Assembly (NCBI RefSeq): GCF_004168365.1
Contig: NZ_CP035704.1
Span: 744,001-808,000 of the forward strand
Length of the DNA stretch: 64,000 bases
Direction of reading: 5' to 3'
Source of the DNA: Pseudolysobacter antarcticus
GTDB lineage: Bacteria > Pseudomonadota > Gammaproteobacteria > Xanthomonadales > Rhodanobacteraceae
The position numbers and the translations under genes are program-made. The number at the start of each line of letters is the position of its first letter. Positions within the stretch are counted from its first letter, which is position 1. Below, in pieces: positions 1-6,697 of this stretch. Below the pieces are notes generated by a model. That model ran no database searches, was not told the origin of the DNA, and saw only the letters and a program-made list of their open reading frames with translations.

Positions 1-234
1 GATAGCTAGCCTGTCTGACTAGTTTCTGAGCTGCCTATGCGGCAGCGAACCGCTTTATTCGCACACCGATTGTGTGCCGTGTTTTCTGAGCTGCCTATGC
101 GGCAGCGAACGTCGGCATTTGCTCGCTGCTAATCACCGCGCTTTTCTGAGCTGCCTATGCGGCAGCGAACCGTATCAAAAGCCGCTTAGAAATTTTCTAC
201 TTTTTCTGAGCTGCCTATGCGGCAGCGAACACCA

Positions 235-237
235 AGA
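235..237. repeat. Target-site duplication AGA of the IS3 element (partner at 1459-1461)
   Basis: AGA occurs immediately outside both inverted-repeat ends. Three-bp duplications are usual for IS3-family transposition. The reconstructed spacer length of 32 bp supports this as a real duplication rather than chance. Confidence 0.85.
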
Positions 238-299
238 GGGTTCTACCCCGTTATGGCGGACACTTCCAACAAGGCCGATGATCGGCAAAAAGGAGTGTC

Positions 300-587
300 A
301 TGTCCAAGCGAAGAACATTTAGTGATGAGTTCAAACGGGAGGCAGTGGGTCTGACTCATCAGGCCGGTGCCAATGTTAGCCAGATAGCTCGCGATATCGG
401 TGTGGGTGAAGGGGTGCTGAGCCGTTGGCGGCGGGAATTGGCCAGCGGTAAACGCCACGCTTTCCCGGGCTCTGGCGTACCGCGGGATGAAGAGATGGCC
501 GCACTCAAGCGTGAGCTGGCGCGGGTCAAGAAGGAACGCGATTTTTTGCGCGATGCGGCAGCGTTCTTCGCGAAGGAATCGCGTTGA
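300..587 (+). CDS. IS3-family transposase OrfA (DNA-binding subunit)
   Basis: The 95-residue product has the Tnp_1 helix-turn-helix region at about residues 8-47 ([11 protein letters not shown], then [20 protein letters not shown]) and a heptad-like zipper at about 66-90 ([19 protein letters not shown]), as in IS911/IS3 OrfA. It binds the inverted repeats and multimerises with OrfAB. A good ribosome site, AAAGGAG, precedes the ATG. A T TTT TTG heptamer at 542-548 is a plausible -1 frameshift site that would fuse OrfA to OrfB, because the orfB frame is open from there. The stop overlaps the orfB start region. Confidence 0.95.
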   Translation: MSKRRTFSDEFKREAVGLTHQAGANVSQIARDIGVGEGVLSRWRRELASGKRHAFPGSGVPRDEEMAALKRELARVKKERDFLRDAAAFFAKESR

Positions 588-1453
588 AGTTTCAGACGAT
601 CCAGCGCTGCCGCACGGTCTATCCCGTGCAACTGATGTGTCGATGCCTGAAGGTATCGAGCAGCGGTTTTCATGCGTGGTGCAAACGCCCCTTGAGTGCG
701 CGAGCGAAGGACAACCAGCGATTACTGGTGCAGATAAAAGCGCTTCATAGCATCAGCGATGGGGTACTGGGCATGCCACGCATGCATGAGGAGCTGAGCT
801 ATGCCGGTGAAACGGCGAGTCCCAATCGGGTGGCACGCCTGATGGCCAGCAACGGATTATTCGGGATTCCACAGCGGCGAGCCTGGCGCAGCAAGCGTAG
901 CGGCGTGCGACCGCTGCACGTGCGCAATCATCTGCAACGTGACTTCTCGGCGCTGGAACCCAATACAAAATGGGTCACCGACATCACCTACATCCACACC
1001 GGCGAAGGCTGGCTCTACCTCTGCACGGTGCTCGACCTGTTCAGCCACACGATCATTGGTTGGTCCATGTCGGGTATCCAGGATCGTCACCTGGTTCTCA
1101 AGGCGGTGCAGATGGCCTGCTGGCAGCGAACGGACACCACGCCCGTGGTGCTGCATTCAGATCGAGGAACCCAATTCACCAGCGGCGAATATCAACGCTT
1201 CCTCGCCGATCACCACCTCATCAGCAGCATGAGTGATGTGGGCCACTGTGGCGACAATGCTGCCGCCGAGGGATTCTTCGGTATGCTCAAGCGCGAGCGC
1301 ATTTATCGCCGTCGTTACCTGTCACTGGCCGACGCACGCTCGGATGTTTTTGACTATATCGAGCGCTTCCACAACCCACGTATGCAACGACGACTTGATA
1401 AGCTAGACCAAAGATTTATAACCTTAACTCAACCGTCCGCCAAAACGGGGTAG
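584..1453 (+). CDS. IS3-family transposase OrfB (DDE integrase domain)
   Basis: This is the catalytic part of the transposase. The rve-type core shows D133 (KWVTDITYI), D193 (LHSDRGTQF) and E229 ([12 protein letters not shown]), with the 35-residue D-E spacing typical of IS3. The HTH_21-like region is at about residues 40-95. The listed start is a TTG. The protein is probably made mainly as an OrfAB fusion by -1 frameshifting within orfA. The stop codon lies inside the right inverted repeat. No truncation is visible, so the element may still be active. Confidence 0.95.
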   Translation: MKFQTIQRCRTVYPVQLMCRCLKVSSSGFHAWCKRPLSARAKDNQRLLVQIKALHSISDGVLGMPRMHEELSYAGETASPNRVARLMASNGLFGIPQRRAWRSKRSGVRPLHVRNHLQRDFSALEPNTKWVTDITYIHTGEGWLYLCTVLDLFSHTIIGWSMSGIQDRHLVLKAVQMACWQRTDTTPVVLHSDRGTQFTSGEYQRFLADHHLISSMSDVGHCGDNAAAEGFFGMLKRERIYRRRYLSLADARSDVFDYIERFHNPRMQRRLDKLDQRFITLTQPSAKTG

Positions 1454-1874
1454 AACCCAGAGCAGCATTCCGCACAACGAAATTGCTTTCTGAGCTGCCT
1501 ATGCGGCAGCGAACGCAGAGGTTTACGACAGTTTCTATCGCGAAATTTTCTGAGCTGCCTATGCGGCAGCGAACTTTCAAGCGAGGCGACCTCCTGATGG
1601 ATTGGTTTTCTGAGCTGCCTATGCGGCAGCGAACATAAATTACGGGAGCTTGAGCGCAACCTCACATTTCTGAGCTGCCTATGCGGCAGCGAACCTCACC
1701 GTTGTGACAGCGCCACCAATCCATCATTTCTGAGCTGCCTATGCGGCAGCGAACGTCGGCGCCGGTTCAACGGTTTTGCGACTACTTTTCTGAGCTGCCT
1801 ATGCGGCAGCGAACAACAGTGTGAGTCCACCGCCGCTTCGCGCATTTTTCTGAGCTGCCTATGCGGCAGCGAAC

Positions 1875-2002
1875 TAGAGCGGTGTAAATATATTCCCTAT
1901 GTTTTCAATGAACGTGGCGCATATAGCTTGGCTACCCCAAATTTTTCAGGGGCAGCCAAGCTGCTGATTTTGCAAGAGAGAAAAATTTCCTTTCGGAAAG
2001 GG
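1875..2002 (-). promoter_or_regulatory. CRISPR leader between cas6f and the array
   Basis: This 128-bp AT-rich stretch joins the end of cas6f to the first repeat, on the side where repeat orientation predicts the leader. It contains A/T runs, a TATATT-like element close to the first repeat and a strong hairpin (1925-1962). It should contain the array promoter and the adaptation signals. I did not find a convincing -35/-10 pair by eye, and array expression could also come from read-through of the cas operon. Confidence 0.65.
1925..1962 (-). terminator. Strong hairpin in the leader, possible cas-operon terminator
   Basis: On the minus strand AGCTTGGCTGCCCC and GGGGTAGCCAAGCT can pair over 14 positions with one G-U pair and a 10-nt A/T-rich loop. 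The wobble pair forms only in the minus-strand RNA; the plus strand has an A-C mismatch there, which argues for a role in the cas-operon transcript or leader RNA. No U-run follows, so it could be a stability element or protein site instead of a terminator. Confidence 0.45.
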
Positions 2003-2572
2003 TCAGAACCAAGGAACCGTTGCGTTCTGACTCAATCCATAGCAATTGAAAATGCCTTCCGTGGGGCGATCCGTTCGATTGCCGAGTTCGACGAAAAGAC
2101 AAAAGCGTTGTCCGGTGCTGTGGCTTCGCAGGTTCAAGTACGGCAGATCCGGTTCCCGTTCAACCGACGATGGTATTGCGGAAACTGCCTGTTCGTAGGT
2201 TTCCCCTTTTCGTGCCATTCGCCGCCTGCGTAGACGATCAGCGTTTGTCTTGAATTGCCGGCGTTTGAACACCTGAAATTTTGTGGATTCCGGAACGGGC
2301 GAGATAGGAGACAAATGAATATGGTCACGCATTCCCGTGAGCCAATTCGTAGCGTCCAACGCCAGAAGATCTTGCTCCGATCCGTGCAATCTCACGGTGT
2401 TTCCCAGCGTGCGTGGCTTGAGCCGATATTGCGGAAAGCTCACGCCGATTTGATCGCTATGTTGCGTCACCAATGCACGATGAAATTTCGCATAAAGCGC
2501 CTCCAGAAGAAGGATCGCGGAGAATTCCGGGTCAGGAAGTAATTTGATGTCGAGGTAATGGCTCAGATTCAT
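2003..2572 (-). CDS. cas6f: Cas6f/Csy4, type I-F CRISPR RNA endoribonuclease
   Basis: The 189-residue length matches Csy4. It cleaves pre-crRNA at the base of the repeat hairpin and stays bound to the 3' stem-loop in the Csy complex. His31, in the context ALYAKFHRALV, is at the position of the catalytic histidine of Pseudomonas Csy4. An arginine-rich helix at about residues 104-122 (KRRQFK, then RLRRRRMARK) fits the groove-binding helix. The start is 3 nt after the csy3 stop, so translation is coupled. It is the last cas gene before the leader. Confidence 0.96.
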   Translation of the reverse strand: MNLSHYLDIKLLPDPEFSAILLLEALYAKFHRALVTQHSDQIGVSFPQYRLKPRTLGNTVRLHGSEQDLLALDATNWLTGMRDHIHLSPISPVPESTKFQVFKRRQFKTNADRLRRRRMARKGETYEQAVSAIPSSVEREPDLPYLNLRSHSTGQRFCLFVELGNRTDRPTEGIFNCYGLSQNATVPWF

Positions 2573-2575
2573 ACC

Positions 2576-3613
2576 TCAGCCCGCCTCGCCGAATACGCCG
2601 CCGCGGATCAGTGTAGCGATTACGAAATGTTGTTGATCGATCTCCGGCGTCTTGTCCTTGAGAACCCATCCATCAAGCAGGGTGTAGAAGTCGTCCTTGG
2701 TGCCACGTGGCTGGCGGTACGCCTTGCCCTGAGTCGTCACCGAGCCATAGGGCTCTACCGCGATCGGGCCGTTTTCATCCGATTCTTGGTACCACGTGTC
2801 GATGGTGCGAATGGCATTCCCGAGTTTCTGTGAATGAATGCCTGCAATGCCGTTTACTTGGTACAACGTTTTGCTCTTGTCGCCGCGGCTGCGGTCAAGG
2901 ATCAGCTCCTGCGAGGGGAATACCTCCTGACCAGCGCCGATGCGTGCAAAGGCAGTGATTCGCAGCAGCACGTGTTGTTTCCCGGCGAGGCCTTCACCGA
3001 TCAAGGTGGCGAGTTCAGTCAATCCAGCGGCGATCTTCGCGTCTGTTGGCGTATCGAAACCGCGCAGCGGTAGCGCTAGCGCGTCGAATGTCCATTCGGA
3101 TTTGGCGGCTCCATCAACTAGGTGCGCGATACGAACCTCAGCGGCTTCTGTGCCGATGCGATTTCGCCATAGAAAGCGACCGTTGGCGAGATTGCGTGCG
3201 TAGCGCCGCGCGAGTTCGCCGAAACCGTTGGCATCGACATAGCTTTTCACCGTAGCAAGCAATTTGAGGCGATAGTCCGCACCGTTGCACGCGGAGGGCG
3301 AGCCCGTGCCGCCGAGTACACGCAGGGTGAAACTGATTTTGAGCGTATCGGCATCTGCGGGAAGCGCTGCGACATCGACCGTTTGCAGATTCGGATTCTC
3401 GATGGCTGCATCGAGCTTGGCCGGGTCTTGCTGGCCTGCCTTGAGGCGATTGGAGATCGTGCCGCGTACGGATTTTTCGTTGATGACGATGGGTTTCCAG
3501 TTTGCGCTTGCACCGCGTTCACTCCACGCGCCAGCGAAGAAAAGTGCATCGGACGGATCGAGTTTGCGTTCAAAAGCGAGGACAGAAGCAGTTTTGAGAG
3601 ATTCATTAGCCAT
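2576..3613 (-). CDS. csy3: Cas7f/Csy3, backbone subunit of the type I-F Csy complex
   Basis: The 345-residue protein matches Csy3 in length and sequence (N-terminal [23 protein letters not shown], central [20 protein letters not shown], and [17 protein letters not shown]). Six copies polymerise along the crRNA guide, and their thumbs flip out every sixth guide base. That property matters for the self-target match near 6278. It lies 30 bp after csy2 and 3 bp before cas6f in one operon. Confidence 0.97.
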   Translation of the reverse strand: MANESLKTASVLAFERKLDPSDALFFAGAWSERGASANWKPIVINEKSVRGTISNRLKAGQQDPAKLDAAIENPNLQTVDVAALPADADTLKISFTLRVLGGTGSPSACNGADYRLKLLATVKSYVDANGFGELARRYARNLANGRFLWRNRIGTEAAEVRIAHLVDGAAKSEWTFDALALPLRGFDTPTDAKIAAGLTELATLIGEGLAGKQHVLLRITAFARIGAGQEVFPSQELILDRSRGDKSKTLYQVNGIAGIHSQKLGNAIRTIDTWYQESDENGPIAVEPYGSVTTQGKAYRQPRGTKDDFYTLLDGWVLKDKTPEIDQQHFVIATLIRGGVFGEAG

Positions 3614-3643
3614 GATGAAATTCCTTGTGGTTTGATAGGACGT

Positions 3644-4651
3644 TCAGTCGAAGTCGTATTGAGCAGGTGGCGCGTAATCGTTGCGGCAGCGATAGAGGCC
3701 GTTCTCGGGCTGACTGTCCGCATACCAGAGCATTTGCTGCGGCGATTGCAGACGATGCGCACCCAACCATTCGCCCATCGAATAGAGGCTTTCGACGAAA
3801 CAAAACGGCGTTTCCGCATCCCGTGCATTGGCGACCATGTCCGCGTCGAGCACGTCGCTCAGCGCGCCGTAGCCGACGGGGATCGGCACGATCCAGCCGG
3901 CGCCCTTGCGGTCGTGTGTCCACCCCACGGTTCGGCGTTCGGCATCCTTGCTCTCGCCCGGCGCCGTATCGCCATGCCAATTGATGCGCGAGAGCGAGAG
4001 CCACGCGTCGAGGCGAGAGCTTCCCGAATTTTCTGTCTGCAACTGCTGATGGCGTTGTGCAATCAGGTCGTCACGTGCAACCAGAGCGGAGCCGGGCAGC
4101 CATCGCAATTTTGCGGACTGGAATTTAGCGTTGCGGCCTTTTTCGTCTCCGCTGAGTGCTACGACATAAGGCATTTGTCGATGAGCGGATACGTTTGCGG
4201 GAACCACGCTGCCACCTGCGATACGCATTACATCGAGATGTCCGCGCACCTGCTTCGCGAGCAGTTGGCCTCTATCAGTCGCAGCATCGAGCGCGTTGCC
4301 TTGCACGGCAAAGATCAAGGTGAGGTCCAAATGGATGCGGCCTTCCTGGACAATCCCGGCCACGCTGCCATCACGTTCGATCGGATTGCGCGTCTGATGG
4401 AACGCGCCCGCATCGTTGCGGTATTGTCCTGGCGACGACTGCTCCTGATGCGCGTGGCAAACCACACCGACGGCGTTGAACTGGATGTCCATTCCCGCCT
4501 CATGCGTGCGGCGTTCGAGTGCCCACATCGCCCCGAGAAATGCCGTCATCGAAGGAAAGCCGTGCGTCTGCGGGCTGGAGATCGCATTGGCGTTTTGCAC
4601 ACGTAAGCGCGGAATCACCAACAGGTGATCGAAATGCGGGCATTCACTCAT
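3644..4651 (-). CDS. csy2: Cas5f/Csy2, crRNA 5'-handle binding subunit
   Basis: This is a Csy2 homologue of about 335 residues (HFDHLLVIPRLRVQNANAISS, then THGFPSMTAFLGAMWALER). With Csy1 it caps the 5' handle of the crRNA and takes part in PAM-proximal DNA binding. I place the start at the ATG at 4651 (MSECPHFD), not the in-frame ATG 10 codons upstream, because Csy2 proteins begin close to this motif. The start overlaps the csy1 stop by 8 bp, which suggests coupling. Confidence 0.95.
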   Translation of the reverse strand: MSECPHFDHLLVIPRLRVQNANAISSPQTHGFPSMTAFLGAMWALERRTHEAGMDIQFNAVGVVCHAHQEQSSPGQYRNDAGAFHQTRNPIERDGSVAGIVQEGRIHLDLTLIFAVQGNALDAATDRGQLLAKQVRGHLDVMRIAGGSVVPANVSAHRQMPYVVALSGDEKGRNAKFQSAKLRWLPGSALVARDDLIAQRHQQLQTENSGSSRLDAWLSLSRINWHGDTAPGESKDAERRTVGWTHDRKGAGWIVPIPVGYGALSDVLDADMVANARDAETPFCFVESLYSMGEWLGAHRLQSPQQMLWYADSQPENGLYRCRNDYAPPAQYDFD

Positions 4652-6014
4652 GGGTACTCTCCACGGCTTTCGTCGGCGCAACGGCGCGTCGCTGCATCGT
4701 CACCGGCCACGCCGCATCCACGATAGCCTGACGCGCCCAGTGCGCATGTTCTGCATCACCTACCGATAGCCCTTTTTCAAGCAGAATCGCGTTGAGCCAG
4801 TTGCCGAAACGATGTGCTACCTCATCGGGCCAGTCGCCCCATTCCCGTGCGGCAATGAAGGCGCGATCTTCCTCGGCGTACTCGTCGCGGATCGGGAGTT
4901 CCGCTCGGTCAGGATCAAGCCAGAGCCGCTCGCACAACGGCAATTCGCATTGATCGTCGCGTGTCCATCCCGGGTCGAAGCGCGCGGAGATCTCAGCCCC
5001 GAATGCGGCCAGACTTTGCCCGAGCGCCTGCTCGATGAACTCGCGCTTCACTCGGGGTTCCATGGTCTTGCCCGGGTTGCTCGTGAGCAGGCGGCACAGC
5101 GCATCGACGAGATCACCTACGCCTTCATATCGTGCGAAACGCGATAGCGCGGTATCGAGCTTGAGCAGGGTCTTTGGTGTCGTGAGATCCCATGACGGTG
5201 GCAACGAAGCCAGCAGGTAATTCACGCCACCGCGTTCGCTATTGAGCTGACTGATATTCTGCGGTTTGGTACCGCCGAGTTTGCGCGCCAGCAATTGGCG
5301 ATAGTCGCGATAAAAGCCCTCGTGCGGTTTGCGCTCACGCCATGCCTGTCGCGCGAGTTTGTTGCTTTCACCGAAGCGTGCGTCATTGATCTCGGCATGC
5401 ACGGCGTGGGTGAGTGTGCTGGAGAACATCGGTTGCAACAGGTGATAGCTGGCGTTGTCCGTTGGTTCGCCTTTTACGCACCAGTAGAGTTGCTTGGCTT
5501 TTTCGTGCGACGACCAGCTTTCGACGGGTCGTAGAAGGCCCTTGAAGGCATTGGCCCATGTCTTGGCAACTGCAACATCGTCGTGTAGTGCCGTGAGCAG
5601 GTCGGTGTCATCGACTTGCATCCAGTCCAGCAGTCGTTTGCCATCCACCTCGATCTTGAGAAGCTTGTAAACGTCCAGCGCAGCGGCGTTGCCGACGATA
5701 TCGTCCGCGTAGGAAGCGCCCAGCACATGCGTGCCAATCTCCGCATGAGCGGGAAGTGTTTCCGGCGCGGCGTGCAAGTTGCTGCCGCGTGCATCCGGAT
5801 GGGTTGCCTTGAGGACATGCGTGACGGCCTGGATCTGGTTCACGCGTCGCGCGGCGTCCGCGAGCCACGCGCCATACTCGTATTTCGATGAGGTGGTTTC
5901 GTTGGTGTCTTCGCTCGTTGCCTTCAGTTTCGCGTCGCGCCGTTCATGGATGAACTGGGTGATGGCGGAGCGAAAGAGCGCAGAACGAGTGGTTCGTTCA
6001 GTATCTTCGGTCAT
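4644..6014 (-). CDS. csy1: Cas8f/Csy1, PAM-recognising large subunit of the Csy complex
   Basis: The 456-residue protein matches Csy1 in size and sequence (HVLGASYADDIVGNAAALDVYKLL; KQLYWCVKGEPTDNASYHLLQPMFSS; GGTKPQNISQLNSERGG). Csy1 reads the CC PAM and recruits Cas2-3. Unlike in compact I-F operons it does not follow cas2-3 directly: 671 bp separate them, with its own promoter (6247-6275) and a crRNA-like element. An AAGGA ribosome site is 10 nt upstream of the ATG. Confidence 0.97.
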   Translation of the reverse strand: MTEDTERTTRSALFRSAITQFIHERRDAKLKATSEDTNETTSSKYEYGAWLADAARRVNQIQAVTHVLKATHPDARGSNLHAAPETLPAHAEIGTHVLGASYADDIVGNAAALDVYKLLKIEVDGKRLLDWMQVDDTDLLTALHDDVAVAKTWANAFKGLLRPVESWSSHEKAKQLYWCVKGEPTDNASYHLLQPMFSSTLTHAVHAEINDARFGESNKLARQAWRERKPHEGFYRDYRQLLARKLGGTKPQNISQLNSERGGVNYLLASLPPSWDLTTPKTLLKLDTALSRFARYEGVGDLVDALCRLLTSNPGKTMEPRVKREFIEQALGQSLAAFGAEISARFDPGWTRDDQCELPLCERLWLDPDRAELPIRDEYAEEDRAFIAAREWGDWPDEVAHRFGNWLNAILLEKGLSVGDAEHAHWARQAIVDAAWPVTMQRRAVAPTKAVESTHE

Positions 6015-6058
6015 GATTAGAGATTCCTTGTTCGACTTGACTAAGCCGGAGCTGTAGA

Positions 6059-6086
6059 ATCCCTACGGTAACTTCGCCGTAGGGAT
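6059..6086 (-). other. Perfect 10-bp hairpin in the csy1 5' untranslated region
   Basis: ATCCCTACGG and CCGTAGGGAT form a perfect stem around an 8-nt loop, 45 bp upstream of the csy1 start and just downstream of the 11-codon mini-ORF. No U-run follows in the csy direction, so intrinsic termination is not clear. It could act as an attenuator, as the end of a short upstream transcript, or as an RNA stability element. Confidence 0.55.
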
Positions 6087-6110
6087 GTGATAGGTACGAG
6101 GACGCAGCCC

Positions 6111-6146
6111 TCAGTTCGGTATGCCAATCATGCAGTTGCTAATCAC
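6111..6146 (-). CDS. 11-codon mini-ORF with a strong ribosome site: leader peptide or CreT-like candidate
   Basis: On the minus strand a perfect AAGGAGG (6163-6157) is followed after 10 nt by GTG ATT AGC AAC TGC ATG ATT GGC ATA CCG AAC TGA, encoding MISNCMIGIPN. It lies in the csy1 leader RNA, downstream of the promoter adjacent to the crRNA-like target site. CreT toxins of CreTA modules are tiny ORFs or RNAs repressed by a crRNA-like RNA, so this is a candidate. It could equally be a regulatory leader peptide or chance. The 10-nt spacing is slightly long. No sequence homology supports it. Confidence 0.3.
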   Translation of the reverse strand: MISNCMIGIPN

Positions 6147-6214
6147 GTTTCCTAATCCTCCTTTTCGCGACATCCTCGCGCTTAGGGCCGGGGCCAACCG
6201 GCAAGTTGCTCTGT

Positions 6215-6240
6215 GCTCGGGCCGCGCCAACGGCCCGAGC
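6215..6240 (-). other. 10-bp perfect hairpin at the predicted 5' end of the csy mRNA
   Basis: GCTCGGGCCG and CGGCCCGAGC pair perfectly around a 6-nt loop. The -10 box at 6252-6247 predicts a transcription start near 6240, so the csy transcript would begin with this GC-rich stem-loop. A 5'-terminal hairpin usually protects mRNA from decay; as DNA the palindrome could also be an operator. Confidence 0.55.
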
Positions 6241-6246
6241 GATCTC

Positions 6247-6275
6247 ATTAGAGCATGGCTATATGAATTTATCAA
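6247..6275 (-). promoter_or_regulatory. Sigma-70-type promoter reading toward csy1
   Basis: On the minus strand TTGATA (6275-6270, 5 of 6 to consensus) is followed after 17 bp by TCTAAT (6252-6247, 5 of 6). The predicted start is about 6240, giving a leader of about 226 nt before csy1. The -35 box directly touches the CC PAM (6276-6277) of the crRNA-like element's target, so a bound Csy complex would be expected to obstruct RNA polymerase. Confidence 0.72.
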
Positions 6276-6300
6276 CCATAGTATCCCCGCTCTTTATAAT
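6272..6300 (+). promoter_or_regulatory. Promoter of the mini-CRISPR RNA
   Basis: A perfect TATAAT lies at 6295-6300, 17 bp downstream of TCAACC (6272-6277), a weak -35. The predicted start near 6307 is inside the first degenerate repeat, so the RNA would carry an intact CUCAGAAA handle but lack the 5' arm of the first hairpin. The promoter overlaps the guide's own target site, so the RNA could limit its own synthesis. Confidence 0.6.
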
Positions 6301-6309
6301 GCCGATTAG
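6276..6309 (+). promoter_or_regulatory. Predicted Csy-complex operator: CC PAM plus partial protospacer for the mini-CRISPR guide
   Basis: CC at 6276-6277 is the type I-F PAM. The following bases, 6278-6295, match guide positions 1-18 of the mini-CRISPR except at positions 6 and 12, the bases that type I Cas7 backbones flip out of pairing. Complementarity then stops. A partial match of this length is what allows binding without target cleavage in known crRNA-guided repression. The site lies between, and overlaps, the csy promoter and the mini-array promoter. Confidence 0.75.
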
Positions 6310-6380
6310 GTAGCTCAGAAAATAGTCTCCCCTCTCTTTGATTTTGAAGGGCCTTTACTGCCGCACAGGCAGCTCAATGA
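6294..6380 (+). CRISPR. Degenerate two-repeat mini-CRISPR encoding a crRNA-like RNA (CreR/CreA-type candidate)
   Basis: Compared with the array repeat in its transcribed orientation, 6294-6321 matches at 20 of 28 positions and 6353-6380 at 21 of 28, enclosing a 31-nt spacer (6322-6352). Decay is asymmetric. The first copy keeps the full handle CTCAGAAA (6314-6321) but loses its 5' half. The second keeps a perfect CTGCC/GGCAG hairpin (6358-6362 with 6368-6372) but loses the handle end. Those are exactly the parts one mature crRNA needs. It is transcribed opposite to cas genes and array. It matches the published concept of Cas-regulating crRNA-like RNAs; the type I-F case here is inferred. Confidence 0.8.
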
Positions 6381-6499
6381 TCTAGTCAGCCATCGCCTTT
6401 CTTTGCAAAGCCTAAGCAGGAGTGATATCGCCAGCCGTAATTACAATTTAGAGCTCTTGTAATGGTGAATTTCTCGCCGCAAGTGCGCAGCGAGAGTTC

Positions 6500-6697
6500 T
6501 TGCGCAACGGCTTGATCTTCGAGCAGCTCAAGCAGCGAGTTGCTGCCCCACGCGGCGATGCGTGCTCCCATTTTGTTCTCGATCGGGACGATAGCGAGCA
6601 GGCTATTTTGTATACATGTGTAAATTGTGGGCGCGCCGCGATGCAGCGTTTTCTCGATGCGATGCAGAACGAGATCGTCGCCATCTTAGTTCGGTAA
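6500..6697 (+). CDS. Doubtful small ORF convergent with cas2-3
   Basis: A 65-codon frame with a TTG start runs to a stop inside the end of cas2-3 (open from about 6452). The product (LRNGLIFEQLKQRV, later ILYTCVNCGRAAMQRF) has a CxxC motif and reads somewhat like a real protein. No clear ribosome site is visible, and two minus-strand frames are open over the same bases. It may be chance, a remnant, or a small protein linked to the mini-CRISPR module. I do not recognise a family. Confidence 0.2.
   Translation: MRNGLIFEQLKQRVAAPRGDACSHFVLDRDDSEQAILYTCVNCGRAAMQRFLDAMQNEIVAILVR

Larger units (their letters stand above)
238..1458 (+). mobile_element. IS3-family insertion sequence inside a CRISPR spacer
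   Basis: This 1221-bp element has terminal inverted repeats at 238-261 and 1435-1458 that match at 23 of 24 positions (outer sequence GGGTTCTACCCCGTT). It carries overlapping orfA and orfB and is flanked by a 3-bp target duplication, AGA, at 235-237 and 1459-1461. Removing the element and one AGA rejoins 231-237 with 1462-1486 into exactly 32 bp, the normal spacer length, which confirms the boundaries. The ends are GGG/CCC rather than the TG/CA common in the IS3 family. Both ORFs and both ends look intact. Confidence 0.95.
1..1874 (-). CRISPR. Type I-F CRISPR array, 11 identical repeats, interrupted by an IS3 element
   Basis: Identical 28-bp repeats lie at 23-50, 83-110, 143-170, 203-230, 1487-1514, 1547-1574, 1607-1634, 1667-1694, 1727-1754, 1787-1814 and 1847-1874, separated by 32-bp spacers. 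Read on the minus strand the repeat starts GTTCGCTGCC, forms the CTGCC/GGCAG hairpin bound by Cas6f and ends in the 8-nt handle CTCAGAAA, which is the type I-F pattern. Transcription is therefore leftward, with the leader at 1875-2002 next to cas6f. Bases 1-22 look like part of a further spacer, so the array probably continues beyond the left edge. The spacer starting at 231 is split by an insertion sequence. No repeat shows any degeneration. Confidence 0.98.

Noticed and set aside
3383-4606. Long plus-strand open frame (407 codons) opposite csy2/csy3
   Set aside because: The minus strand encodes clear Csy2 and Csy3; codon bias explains the open antisense frame.
6386-6684. Two minus-strand ORFs of 61 and 78 codons after cas2-3
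   Set aside because: They overlap each other in different frames, have unusual composition and no good ribosome sites. A plus-strand frame over the same bases is equally open.
6015-6685. Anti-CRISPR or Aca gene in the cas2-3/csy1 gap
   Set aside because: No helix-turn-helix ORF or recognisable Acr is present. The gap is better explained by the mini-CRISPR and promoters.
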